Of a stretch of DNA of 64,000 bases, positions 28,592 through 38,115 are shown piece after piece (position 1 is the stretch's first letter; every line of letters starts with the position of its first letter). Source of the stretch: Acinetobacter lwoffii (GTDB taxonomy: Bacteria; Pseudomonadota; Gammaproteobacteria; Pseudomonadales; Moraxellaceae); contig NZ_JALJVC010000015.1 of assembly GCF_022967985.1 (NCBI RefSeq), positions 1 to 64,000 of the forward strand, given 5' to 3'. The notes under the pieces were generated by a model, which saw only the letters and a list, made by a program, of their open reading frames with translations, was not told the DNA's origin and searched no databases. The translations under genes were made by a program, and so were the position numbers.

Positions 28592-29626
28592 TTAAAAACG
28601 ATTCGTTGTATTGCTTTGCAAAAATTTTTCACTATAAATGCGGTAGTCCTGTAGGGCTTGATCTTCCAGCCAGTCTTTTACCGCTTCAATCATTGGGGGT
28701 GGCCCACATAGGTATATGTCAAATGCTTGCTCTGCAAGCTGGTCTTTATTTAAATGGTCCTGAATATAACCGGTTTTACCAGTCCAACTTTCTGACGCCT
28801 TACTAATTATTGGCTGATACTTAAAATTAGGCATACGTTCGGTATACTTATGTAAACGTTGTTGTTCACACAAATCGGCTTCTTGGTTCACGCCATAATA
28901 AAGATGTACTGCTGGGGCATTAGGTTGTTCAACGATATTATCCAGCATCCCTAAAAAGGCAGATAATCCCGTCCCACCAGCAATAAAGACCAAGGGGCGC
29001 TCGACTTCACGCAAATAGAAACTGCCTAAAGGAGCTTCCATATAAATGGTCTGTCCTACTTCACAACATTCACGCAAGTAATTGCTCATTACACCGTTTG
29101 GCAGCAGGCGAATTAAGAATTGCAACTGGTTGGTTGCATTAGGCTGGTTTGCAAAAGAATAAGAACGCCATTCCTCAGAATTCGGAATTTGCAGACGTGC
29201 ATATTGACCCGGTAAAAAGTTCAAAGGTTGCTTATAACTGCTGGCATCAATATGCAAAATGGCCGTGGTTTCAGAAACAAGTTCTACTGCAGTCACTGTA
29301 GTGGCAATTTTTAAAGATTCGCCAGCATTACAAAGATTTGAATTATGATCGAAGTAAAAAGAAGCATTAGATTTTACCCGGGTTTGGCAAGCCAATATCT
29401 TACGTTCTGCCAAATCGCGTTCACTGAGTGCCTCTTCATCGACATATTCCTGTTCGTAAGAACCGCTTTCACATTGGCCCTGACAGGTTCCACATACCCC
29501 TTCACGACAATCCAAAGGTAGTGTAATCCCTTGACGAATTGCTGCATTGAGCAGCAATTCGTCATCATGTACAGAGATGAAGAAGGTTTTACCATCAGCG
29601 AAATTGAGCGCGACTGAATAAGTCAT
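28592..29626 (-). CDS. antC: Anthranilate 1,2-dioxygenase, reductase component
   Basis: 344 residues: an N-terminal plant-type [2Fe-2S] domain (Cys40, 45, 48, 80: DCREGVCGTC...LACQT), then an FAD-binding domain with RSYSFAN, then a NAD-binding domain with FIAGGTGLSAFLG and YLCGPPPMIEAV. It passes electrons from NADH to the AntAB oxygenase. It starts 11 bp after antB with AAGGAT as ribosome site. BenC is a close relative; linkage to an AntA-type large subunit and AraC regulators favours AntC. Confidence 0.93.
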   Translation of the reverse strand: MTYSVALNFADGKTFFISVHDDELLLNAAIRQGITLPLDCREGVCGTCQGQCESGSYEQEYVDEEALSERDLAERKILACQTRVKSNASFYFDHNSNLCNAGESLKIATTVTAVELVSETTAILHIDASSYKQPLNFLPGQYARLQIPNSEEWRSYSFANQPNATNQLQFLIRLLPNGVMSNYLRECCEVGQTIYMEAPLGSFYLREVERPLVFIAGGTGLSAFLGMLDNIVEQPNAPAVHLYYGVNQEADLCEQQRLHKYTERMPNFKYQPIISKASESWTGKTGYIQDHLNKDQLAEQAFDIYLCGPPPMIEAVKDWLEDQALQDYRIYSEKFLQSNTTNRF

Positions 29627-29637
29627 AGTATTGATCC

Positions 29638-30129
29638 TTAAACATGATAAAAGTCTAAGACAGAGTCAATTTTGTCATTTAGCAAAACTGTATGTTGACG
29701 GCGGATACGGAAGCTATCTTGATCTTTGCGTAAGGTATAAGTGGCATGACCATAAAAACTGCCTTCCAAGCCTTGACGGTTATACAGGGTGTGCCATGCT
29801 ACTTTTGCTTCAATTAAGCCATCATCCAGTTCTTTAACCCGAACATTCTTAATCATGTGTAAGGTGCGTGGTAGGGGCGTGGCAGAGGCCGCCTTACCGG
29901 TACGGATGCGAAAAATTCGGTCTTCCAGCCCTGTACGGTCTTCATAATAAATATACGACAAGCCCTGATTCGGATCTTGGATATAGTTATGATCATCAAT
30001 CCACTGTGGAATATGGTATTCACTATCTTCATCATATAGATCAAGATAAGCATCCCAATCATAGGTATCACAAAGTTCAGCTTTTTTGATTAAAAACTGA
30101 GAAACAGCAAAGTTAAGTTCAGCAGTCAT
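29638..30129 (-). CDS. antB: Anthranilate 1,2-dioxygenase, small subunit
   Basis: 163 residues of the ring-hydroxylating dioxygenase beta-subunit fold (NTF2-like), with DAYLDLYDEDSEYHIPQW near the N terminus. It stabilises the alpha3-beta3 oxygenase and has no metal site. It begins 2 bp after the antA stop with GAGGTG as ribosome site, so it is made in step with the large subunit. Confidence 0.93.
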   Translation of the reverse strand: MTAELNFAVSQFLIKKAELCDTYDWDAYLDLYDEDSEYHIPQWIDDHNYIQDPNQGLSYIYYEDRTGLEDRIFRIRTGKAASATPLPRTLHMIKNVRVKELDDGLIEAKVAWHTLYNRQGLEGSFYGHATYTLRKDQDSFRIRRQHTVLLNDKIDSVLDFYHV

Positions 30130-30131
30130 GA

Positions 30132-31547
30132 TTACACCTCGTCCTTGATAGTGTGTTGCTCAAAAGTCACATCTTGCATTTTTAATGCTTTTTTATTTAG
30201 GCCATTTAGCATTAAACGTTGCCATTGACCATGTTGATTGACATACAGGCCTTCATGGGTAAATTCACGTCCAGTAATGACTGGCTTAATGTTTAAATCT
30301 TGAGCATTTTGGGTAATACCATATTCCCAAGTATGATGACCTCTAGAAATATCACTCCAGCGCTCGAGTCGAGCTTGGAAACCTTTTTGTTGTTCACGGA
30401 ATTCTACAAGGTCATCTGGGGTGCCTAAACCTGACACGTTAAAAAAGTCTTCAAACTGGCGAATACGGTTACGACGTGCTTCGGCAGACTCACCCTTAAC
30501 CCCAATACATTGACTAATAACTTCTGTTTTATTCCATGCCACAGGACGAATAATACGTAACTGAGAGCTGATTTGATCCATAAAGAATAGGCTAGGGTAC
30601 AAATTCAGATTTCTTAAACGATGCATTGCCCATTCGGCACGTTTTTCTCCGTATTTTTCTAAAAGGTATGGCATTACAGTGCTATAACCTGGACGAACTG
30701 TTGGATTAGGCATATCACTGAACAATACACTATGACCATTTTTAAAGCTGAACCAACCATCATCAGTTGCAGAATCACCAGCACCTAATTTGCTGTAATC
30801 TAACGTATCTAAGTCAGCCCCTTTTTCGAGATTGACTTGCTGACGATGTTGAACAGTCGATACATAATTATAGTGCACTGTACTAACGTGATAGCCATCT
30901 AAACCATTTTCATTCTGTAATTTCCAGTTGCCTGCAAAGGTATAAGCTGATTTACCTTGCAATACTTCAAGCTCACCCGTTGGTGACTGCTCAACCATTA
31001 AATCAAGAAAGACCTTGGCATCACCTAAGAAATCCTCTAAAGAATCTGTCGCCTGACTGTCTAAGCTGACAAATACGAAACCGCGATAACTAGAAATGCG
31101 ACCTTGTTTGAGACCACGTGTGGTTTTATCGAAGTGTTTGCAATATTCACCTGGAGCCTTGACTTTAATCAAGCGGCCATCTGATTTATAGGTCCATGCA
31201 TGGAAAGGACAGGTAAAGGTAGCTTGATTGCCTTTGCTTACACGTGTCAGGGTAGCACCGCGGTGTTCACATGCATTGACCATGGCATGAAGTTCACCAT
31301 TACTGTCACGGCTGATAATTAGTGGTTGGCGACCAATTTGAACGGTCACAAAATCATTATTATTTGGAATTTCACTTTCATGACAGGCATAAATCCAGAC
31401 TTTTTCAAAGATTTGTTCCATCTCAAGCTCAAACAGTTCAGCTTCAGTGAACATGTCTCGAGCAATTCGGTACACACCATCGTGTGGACGAAAATCAATA
31501 CAGTTCTTAACGAAGTCTTGCCATTCAGTAATGCTGCGTGAGGTCAT
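30132..31547 (-). CDS. antA: Anthranilate 1,2-dioxygenase, large subunit
   Basis: 471 residues. The Rieske [2Fe-2S] ligands are Cys93, His95, Cys113 and His116 (CEHRG...CPFH). The mononuclear iron site is Asp217, His220, His225 in NGLDGYHVSTVHYNY. It converts anthranilate to catechol, releasing CO2 and ammonia. It is the first gene of the antABC-catA operon, and AGAGGA lies before the ATG. A broken second copy of its first half is present at 14171-14789. Benzoate dioxygenase (BenA) is the main alternative, but the family pattern fits AntA better. Confidence 0.92.
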   Translation of the reverse strand: MTSRSITEWQDFVKNCIDFRPHDGVYRIARDMFTEAELFELEMEQIFEKVWIYACHESEIPNNNDFVTVQIGRQPLIISRDSNGELHAMVNACEHRGATLTRVSKGNQATFTCPFHAWTYKSDGRLIKVKAPGEYCKHFDKTTRGLKQGRISSYRGFVFVSLDSQATDSLEDFLGDAKVFLDLMVEQSPTGELEVLQGKSAYTFAGNWKLQNENGLDGYHVSTVHYNYVSTVQHRQQVNLEKGADLDTLDYSKLGAGDSATDDGWFSFKNGHSVLFSDMPNPTVRPGYSTVMPYLLEKYGEKRAEWAMHRLRNLNLYPSLFFMDQISSQLRIIRPVAWNKTEVISQCIGVKGESAEARRNRIRQFEDFFNVSGLGTPDDLVEFREQQKGFQARLERWSDISRGHHTWEYGITQNAQDLNIKPVITGREFTHEGLYVNQHGQWQRLMLNGLNKKALKMQDVTFEQHTIKDEV

Positions 31548-31677
31548 TGTTGTATCCTCTAGTCCATTAGGGTTATTTCCCTCATTGAAGCGAAATTCAT
31601 CCTACAGAGCTATCCGAATCCTCCAGATCTTTATCCGCTTTTTAGGATACTAAATAATTACTTAATATTTAGGGTAT
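31548..31677 (-). promoter_or_regulatory. Upstream control region of antABC-catA
   Basis: About 130 bp between antA and the fic remnant. The minus strand carries TTAAGTAATTATTTAGTATCC and GGATAGCTCTGTAGG, a plausible AraC-type activator site sharing GATAGCT with the AraC-AraC spacer. No clear -10/-35 pair was fixed. Confidence 0.35.
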
Positions 31678-32287
31678 GTCTGAACAGCCATCGCGGTGTG
31701 GGTGTAATGTCAGGGAATCGAGTCGTGCATATAGCTTCGCCTGCAAATCAAGTCAACCGTTTAAGAGGAGCTATTGCAGTGGTTAGCTGAAGGCAATGAG
31801 CACTCATTAATTCACAGTTCAGTATTTTATTATGAGACACCTATTTACTGATGGTAATGGGCGAATAGAGCGTTTGTGGCAAACTTTAATCTTAAGCCAG
31901 TGGAATCCAATTTTTCTCAATATCCTTGTAGAAAGCTTGATTTATCAAAACCAAAAAGCTTATTACGATGCATTGTAAGCGAGCACAGATCGTTCAGATT
32001 CTGCACCTTTTATTGAGTTTATTTTGCAGATGATTCTAGATGCAATACTTAGTTCTGATGCCAGCGATCAAGATACCGCTCAAGTTAGCGATCAAGTTAA
32101 ATATCTCATCCAGCATATGGAGCAGAAGGAATATAACCTAACTGAGCTGATGGCTTTATTAGACTTGTCACACCGAGCAACATTCCAAAAAAAATATTTA
32201 AATCCAGCATTGGAGGCTGGGTTAATTGAACGAACGCTCCCTAATAACCCAAAGAGTCCTAAGCAAAAGTACAAATTAAAAAATTGA
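31678..32287 (+). pseudogene. Decayed Fic-family gene
   Basis: Pieces of a Fic protein are readable in shifting frames: HRGVGVMSGNRVVHIA (from about 31689), then ELLQWLAEGNEHSLIHSSVFYYE, then the degraded active-site motif HLFTDGNGR, ERLWQTLILSQWNP and AYYDAL, a TAA, then ASTDRSDSAPFIEFILQMI. It ends in an intact winged-helix-like C terminus, open from 32024 to 32287. At least two frameshifts and one stop exist, and the N-terminal part is missing. A shorter piece of a related gene lies at 14789-14911. Confidence 0.85.
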
Positions 32288-32392
32288 ACTGTACTGAAGT
32301 TGATGTGATTATTAATATCATAATGAGCTAATTGAAATGTTATAACATTACATTTACTTCTAGGTGTAATTTGCTGCTATAATGCCGTACGC

Positions 32393-32476
32393 CACTTTAA
32401 ATCCTCAATTCGGATTTGAACAAGATTTTAAAGTGATTCAATGCACTAAATCTAATTTGGGTCAAAATTGGGTCAA
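32393..32476. repeat. Inverted and direct repeats beside an att-like site
   Basis: An imperfect palindrome (CACTTTAAATC ... GATTTTAAAGTG, 32393-32435) is followed by two copies of GGGTCAA (32459-32465 and 32470-32476), 11 bp apart. Such repeats are reminiscent of integrase arm or core sites, but no integrase gene is present in the window. Confidence 0.35.
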
Positions 32477-32526
32477 TGAATTTTTTTATTCAATAAAATA
32501 TATTTAGAATGAATAGGTTAGGATTT

Positions 32527-32596
32527 GAGTTCAATTGACGCCACCTCTACCAAAATTCTTGTTATAAATCAGCCGCTTATTTAAGTGGCTTTTTTA
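32527..32596 (+). other. tmRNA-3'-end-like fragment with terminator (possible att scar)
   Basis: The stretch 32527-32560 reads like the end of the tRNA-like domain of tmRNA: a GTTCAAT T-loop, CGCCACCTCTACCA, then AAAATTCT. The E. coli ssrA gene ends in closely similar sequence. An intrinsic terminator follows at 32571-32596 (AGCCGCTTA / TAAGTGGCT, then six T). The 5' part of a tmRNA is absent and the T stem is imperfect, so this is not a functional RNA gene. A copied 3' end left by integration of an island is the likeliest reading. Confidence 0.45.
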
Positions 32597-32618
32597 TTGC
32601 CTAAATTTTATAAGCAAT

Positions 32619-33557
32619 TTAAAAGAGCAAATCAAAACTAGAACGAATACGCTCAATTAATAAATGTTTCGACTCTGACAAATGGGTATTTTTGCGGACC
32701 ATCAATTGGGTCTGAGCCGTGTTTCACAGCTCGGAATCAATAGTTAAGGCAACGGCCTGACCTTCTTTAACCGCATCTGCGATATCTGCATAGCGCATGG
32801 CGGAAATCCCATGTCCAGCCACCACATAATTTTTTAAGGCATAAATAGAATTGGTGGTCAGACCAATATTCAGGTTCACTTGTAAGCGCACCATTTCACT
32901 GTCGAGTAGCTGACGGAAACCATGCCCTACGGGCATTAAGGCAAATTTATAGTCTGAAATTTCGGAAAGACAAATGCGATGCTTGAGCTTGGCAAGAGGA
33001 TGACCGGCAGGAACAGCCAGAATAAAAGGTTCTGTTTTATGGGCAATGGTGCTGATGTCTGTATGAAATGGAGGATTATACGCCAGTCCAATATGCGCCA
33101 GGCTGTCCACAATATGTCGTACCACATGCTGGGCACTCATTAATTCTAACTGGATTTCAAGATTTGGATATTTATAATGCACATGTCGAAGTACATCATA
33201 AATCATGTGTTGCATATAACTTTCACTTGAAACAATGTTCACTTTGCCGAGTTGAGAAGATTGCAGCTGAAATAAACTATCAAATAATTCATTTTCACGA
33301 TTTTTATTTTCCTTGAAATACTCAAGTACCAGATAGGCGGCTTCAGTCGGAATAATATGCCGACCCTTACGTTTGAACAGGTTTATTTTTAATTCTGATT
33401 CAAAGAGTTGAATTTGTCGGCTCATGGCGGACTGTTCAATATTCAGGATATCTGCCGCTTTGCGCATCGAGCCAAACATCATCACCGTATAGAAATAACG
33501 CAAACGCTTTTCATTGATTCCGTTCAGTGGCGCAAGGAATTGCAAGTTTCTGTCCAT
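32619..33557 (-). pseudogene. LysR-family regulator with a premature stop
   Basis: The open part (277 residues) has the N-terminal winged helix (RYFYTVMMFGSMRKAADILNIEQSAMSRQIQLFE) and most of the LysR substrate domain. After TIDSEL a TGA at 32724-32726 interrupts it, but the same frame continues for 34 more codons (NTAQTQLMVRKNTHLSESKH...) to a natural TAA at 32619, giving the usual total of about 312. It is divergent from the MFS gene at 33676, so it once regulated that transporter/peptidase unit. The truncated form might keep some DNA binding. Confidence 0.85.
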
Positions 33558-33675
33558 AAAAACTCTGATGCTTTTAAAGCATCAGTATGCTAAATAAATT
33601 ACATTGTTATCAAGTCAGGAGCATGCTTACATGGATTTTGAACAATAAGAAGATCTAGATAAAAAGGAGTTTTAG

Positions 33676-35004
33676 ATGGATTTAATAACTTCCCGTCAAC
33701 AACGGTTAGACCAGATTTACAAGAAAGTAAGCTGGCGGCTACTGCCATTTTTATTGCTGTGTTATTTCTTTGCTTATCTGGACCGGATCAATATCGGATT
33801 TGCCAAGTTACAAATGCAGCAGGAGCTGGGCTTTAACGATGCAATTTATGGCATGGCAGCCGGCATATTCTTTTTAGGTTATGTGCTGTTTGAAGTACCA
33901 ACCAACCTGTATTTTGAAAAAGTCGGCGCCAGAAAAACCATTACCCGTATCATGATTTTGTGGGGCCTGACCTCCATGTCGATGCTGTTTGTCACCACCC
34001 CACAAATGTTTTATATCTTGCGCTTTTTGTTGGGTGTATTCGAAGCCGGTTTTGCCCCGGGCATGATTTTCTATCTGACCTATTGGTATTCCGGTGCACG
34101 CATGGCACGTGTGATGGCGATTGTTATGCTGGCTGGGCCGCTCGCTTGCATGTTAGGTGCGCCGTTATCGACGCAAATTATGAGTACTTTCCATCAGATT
34201 TATAATCTTTCTGGCTGGCAATGGTTATTTTTATTAGAAGCTGTGCCAACCGTGCTATTGGGTTGCGTAGCGTACTTTTATTTAACCGATCATCCTTCAC
34301 AAGCAAAATGGCTGTCTCAAGAGGACAAAGCCTTATTGGTGAAAGAAATTTCCCAACATCAGTCTGCCACTGGTCATAGTAATTTTAAAGCGGTATTAAA
34401 GGATCCCTGGATTTATTTCATGGCCTTGGCCTACTTCACCATTATCTGTGGGATCTATGCGATTGGCTTCTGGCTACCATCTTTACTGAAGTCGGGCGGT
34501 ATCCAGAATTTGCAGATGATTGGCTGGCTGGTGGCGATTCCATATTTATGCGGCGCAATTTTCATGATCATTTTTGCCCGCAGCTCGGACAAATGGCAGG
34601 AACGGAAATGGCATTGTGTAGTGCCTACGGTATTGGCCGGAGTCAGCTTGATATTGTCGGTGATCAGTGCGAATTTCCTGCTGTCCTTTATTGCGATCTG
34701 TACCGCAACGGCCTTCATGTTTAGTGCCTATACCATTTTCTGGTCGATTCCATCGAAATACTTAAGCGGTAGTGCGGCAGCAGGCGGAATTGCCTTAATT
34801 AACAGTATTGGATTACTCGGTGGTTTTGTCAGTCCAAATATTATGGGCATGGCGTAGTCAATGACCGGTTCCATGCTGGCAGGCTGGTTCACGATTGCTG
34901 TGATCATGATGCTCGGAGGCACTTTCCTGATTTATGCCTTCAGACTGAAAAAGCAAGTTGTTTCCCAGCAAGTCACACGCGCTGCCTTAATCGTCGATAA
35001 ATAA
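33676..35004 (+). pseudogene. ACS-family MFS transporter with an internal stop
   Basis: Starts at ATG 33676 with AAAAGGAG upstream. The helix-1 motif YLDRINIGFAKLQM and FEVPTNLYFEKVGARKT are classic for anion:cation symporters of the ACS family. The frame is broken by TAG at 34855-34857 within the last two helices (NIMGMA*SMTGSMLAGWF) and continues uninterrupted to TAA at 35004, total about 442 codons. The product stops at 393 residues and lacks its last helices. It sits 31 bp before the M81-peptidase gene and shares its decay. Confidence 0.87.
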
Positions 35005-35035
35005 TCAATCATGCAGCATAGGAAGGATTCAAGAT

Positions 35036-36560
35036 ATGAAGAAAATCATCATTGCGGGCTTTCAACATGAAACCAATACCTTTGCCCCGACCAAAGCAAG
35101 CTACGCCGATTTTGTCCAGGGTGGGGGGATTTCCGCCGCTCAGCCGCGGCGCAGATGTCCTGAAATTTCGGGAACAGAACATTCCGATTGGCGGTTTTAT
35201 TCAACAAGCAGAACAATTCGGTTATCAACTTTTGCCAGTGATCTGGGCGGGTACTTCACCTTCAGCACATGTAGAGCAGTGCACTTACCAGCGGATCTGT
35301 GATGAAATTATCGCGAGCATCCAGCAGCATCCGGCAGATGCAGTGTATCTGGATCTGCATGGCGCCATGGTCAGTGAACAGGTGGATGATGGCGAAGGCG
35401 AATTGTTAAGACGGGTTCGTGAAGCAGTCGGGCCGGACATTCCGGTAATTGCCAGTCTGGATTTCCATGTCAATGTCACGCAAGCGATGTTTGCTCATAG
35501 TGATGTGCTGATTTGCTATCGGACCTATCCGCATGTAGATATGGCTCAAACCGGACAACGCTGTGCCCAACTGCTAGATCAAATATTCCGGGGTAAAAAG
35601 CTGCATAAGCAAATGTATAAGCTGCCGTTTTTGATTGCGCTGAATGCACAATGTACCGAGCTGGAACCTACCCAATCATGCATGAATTTACTGGAACAGC
35701 TAGAGCAAAATAATTCTGTCCAGATGAATTTCACGCCGGGTTTTCCGGCGGCAGATTTTGAGGAATGTGGTGGTTGTATCTGGGGTTATAGTGAAAACGC
35801 TGAGCAGTTAGATCAGGCCATGCAACGCTATATCGCCCATGTGCTGCAACAAGAAACGCATTGGAATATGGATTTTTTATCACCAGATCATGCCGTGCTG
35901 CAGGCACTTCAACTTTATCAACAGCATCATTCGACCAGACCCGTGGTGATTGCAGATACTCAGGATAATCCGGGAGCCGGTGGTGATTCGAATACGACCG
36001 GGATGCTATCGGCGCTACATCGGCATCAGGTTAAAAATGCACTGATTGGGCTTATTGTTGATCCTGCGGTGGTGCAACAAGCCTATCAGCTTGAGCTTGG
36101 TCAGCATTTTTATGCGAAATTGGGCGGAACATCAGGTATTGCGGGGGATGCTCTATTTAGCGCTGAATTTAAAATCAAAGCCTATAGCGATGGGAAATTC
36201 AGCTATGGCGGGCCCATGATGCATGGCGTTAAGGCGGATATCGGCCCGAGTGTATTACTGGAAATAGATGGTATTGAAATTGCAGTCAGTTCCTACAAAG
36301 CCCAGTTGCTCGATCGTAATATGTTTAGAATTTTTGGTGTTGTGCCTCAAGATAAATCGATCATCGTGGTGAAAAGCTCGGTACATTTTCGTGCAGATTT
36401 TCAGGACATGGCTGCTGCCATTTTAGTCGCGAAAGCGCCTGGAGCCATGAAAGCAGACCCGAATGACCTGCCTTGGCAAAAGATTGATCCTGATAGACGA
36501 CTCGTGCCGATGGACGAAAGTCTGGCGCAACGTGATCAGCCATTGCGTCGTACTGTTTAA
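35036..36560 (+). pseudogene. M81-family (MlrC-like) metallopeptidase, frameshifted
   Basis: The protein begins MKKIIIAGFQHETNTFAPTKASYADFVQGGG and should continue FPPLSRGADVLKF, but a run of six G at 35123-35128 is one base too long and shifts the frame. The remaining about 475 codons are open to 36560 and show MlrC features: LDLHGAM, DFHVNVTQ, DNPGAGGDSNTTG and the C-terminal domain. Family members hydrolyse linear microcystin or related peptides, and many act on unknown amides. A polymerase slip at the G run (real or a sequencing error) is the single lesion. Confidence 0.87.
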
Positions 36561-36596
36561 CATTTAACTAATATCCAATTAACACCCAAACGATTG

Positions 36597-36634
36597 AACA
36601 GGCTAGATCCATCACGATCAAGCCTGTTTTTTTT
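36597..36634 (+). terminator. Intrinsic terminator
   Basis: AACAGGCT / AGCCTGTT stem followed by eight T, after the M81 gene. Confidence 0.9.
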
Positions 36635-36891
36635 GATCACATCTTCATTTCCTTAAACTCAATATAATTTTCTGGTACCTGATCCCGCGTCTGAATCTGC
36701 CAAAGATGGACTAGTCTGATATCAAACAGGGCTAGCTAAAAAAAGCGGACAGGAATTCAACATTCTTTTCAAACTCAACAAAATACCTATAATTCCAATT
36801 AGAAACTTGTTGTAAATTAAACCTTAGGAAAAAAACAAATACAGTTTTGACTTTCTTATTTTAAATTAGACGAATCAACCGGAGATTCTCA
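36635..36891 (+). other. Leader of the exporter operon
   Basis: No gene seen. It contains a TATAAT at 36788-36793 without a convincing -35, and the GGAG ribosome site at 36881. Confidence 0.3.
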
Positions 36892-38115
36892 TTGCGCGCT
36901 GCCCGCTATAAAATTTTGCTCATTATCGTATTGCTACTGGCAGTAGTGTTTGCTCTATTTCGTTGGTGGCAGGGGCCAGTGGTGCCTAGTTATACGCTGA
37001 GTGCCATGCCGCTGGTACAAAATGTTGTTGCGACCGGACGTGTTGCGACAGTTTCACGTGCCCAGGTAGGCAGTGAAATTAGTGCTGTGGTTCTGCAACG
37101 TCTGGTGCAGGAAGGCGATCAGGTTAAACCGGGTGATCTGCTGGTGGTATTGAAATCGGATGAATTGCTGGCCCAAGTCAGACAGGCCGAGCTGGCATTG
37201 ACCAAATTGGCAAGCAGCCGACGGCCACAGGCTGCAGCAGAACTGGCCAGTGCCAAAGCCCAGCTGGAGCAAGCCAGCCGAGAAGCTACACGTCGACGTA
37301 ATGCAGAAGCCGGTATCCTGTCGAGGGAAGAAGTCGAACAGGCTGTGGAAGCAGAAAGAGTCGCGCGCAATAATTATGAGACAGCTCGGGTAAAAGCAGC
37401 CGCATTGGCTGCGGGTCAAGTCGAAGAAGCGTCGCTTCGGGAGCAGCTTGCAGTGGCACAGGCTCAACTGGCCAAAACCAAGATTCAGGCTGCGGTCGCC
37501 GGCACAGTACTGACACGCGATGTCGAGCCGGGTGATCTGGTTCAGCCGGGACAAACTTTATTTACCATTGCGTTAACAGGGAATACAGAAATCCGGGTAC
37601 CGCTAGATGAGCGGAATTTACCGCAACTCGCCTTGCAGCAAAATGCGACCGTCATTAGCGATGCCTATCCGGATCAGTCTTTCCCAGCTCGGATCAATTT
37701 TATTGCGCCAAGTATTGACCCACAGCGCGGTACAGTAGAGGTCAGGTTAACTGTCAACCCCGTACCTGATTTTCTGCGTCAGGACATGACGGTATCGGTG
37801 AATGTCGAGACGGCCAAACGAGCCCGGGCACTGGCTATTCCAAATGATGCTTTAAGCAGTATCAAGGGAGATAAAGCCGTGGTGTTAATGGTACGTGATG
37901 GAAAAGTACAGCGTCAGCAGATTACTTTAGGCTTGCGTGGCTTGGCCATGTCGGAAGTGAAATCCGGACTGAGCGAGGGTGATCAGGTGCTGGCAGATGC
38001 CGAATCTTCATTGGAGGATGGCACCAGAGTTCGCTTAAAACCACAACAGAGTTCATTGCAGAATTCTGCTGATATAGCCAATAGCAAAAATGAATTACCG
38101 GTGAACTTCGATTGA
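36892..38115 (+). CDS. Periplasmic adaptor (HlyD/MacA-type) of an ABC exporter
   Basis: 407 residues starting at TTG, with GGAG 7 bases upstream. It has one N-terminal membrane helix (ILLIIVLLLAVVFALF), a lipoyl half-motif (VLQRLVQEGDQVKPGDLLVVL), a long alpha hairpin rich in Ala/Gln/Glu (residues about 95-185), the second lipoyl half (ATVLTRDVEPGDLVQPGQTLF region) and a beta-barrel domain. It joins the inner-membrane transporter to an outer-membrane channel or delivers substrate to the periplasm. It is followed without a gap by the permease gene (TTGA overlap). No TolC gene is nearby. Confidence 0.88.
   Translation: MRAARYKILLIIVLLLAVVFALFRWWQGPVVPSYTLSAMPLVQNVVATGRVATVSRAQVGSEISAVVLQRLVQEGDQVKPGDLLVVLKSDELLAQVRQAELALTKLASSRRPQAAAELASAKAQLEQASREATRRRNAEAGILSREEVEQAVEAERVARNNYETARVKAAALAAGQVEEASLREQLAVAQAQLAKTKIQAAVAGTVLTRDVEPGDLVQPGQTLFTIALTGNTEIRVPLDERNLPQLALQQNATVISDAYPDQSFPARINFIAPSIDPQRGTVEVRLTVNPVPDFLRQDMTVSVNVETAKRARALAIPNDALSSIKGDKAVVLMVRDGKVQRQQITLGLRGLAMSEVKSGLSEGDQVLADAESSLEDGTRVRLKPQQSSLQNSADIANSKNELPVNFD

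Noticed and set aside
32527..32552. A functional tRNA or tmRNA gene
   Set aside because: Only the 3' T-loop/acceptor-like end is present and the T stem does not pair, so it is treated as an integration scar.
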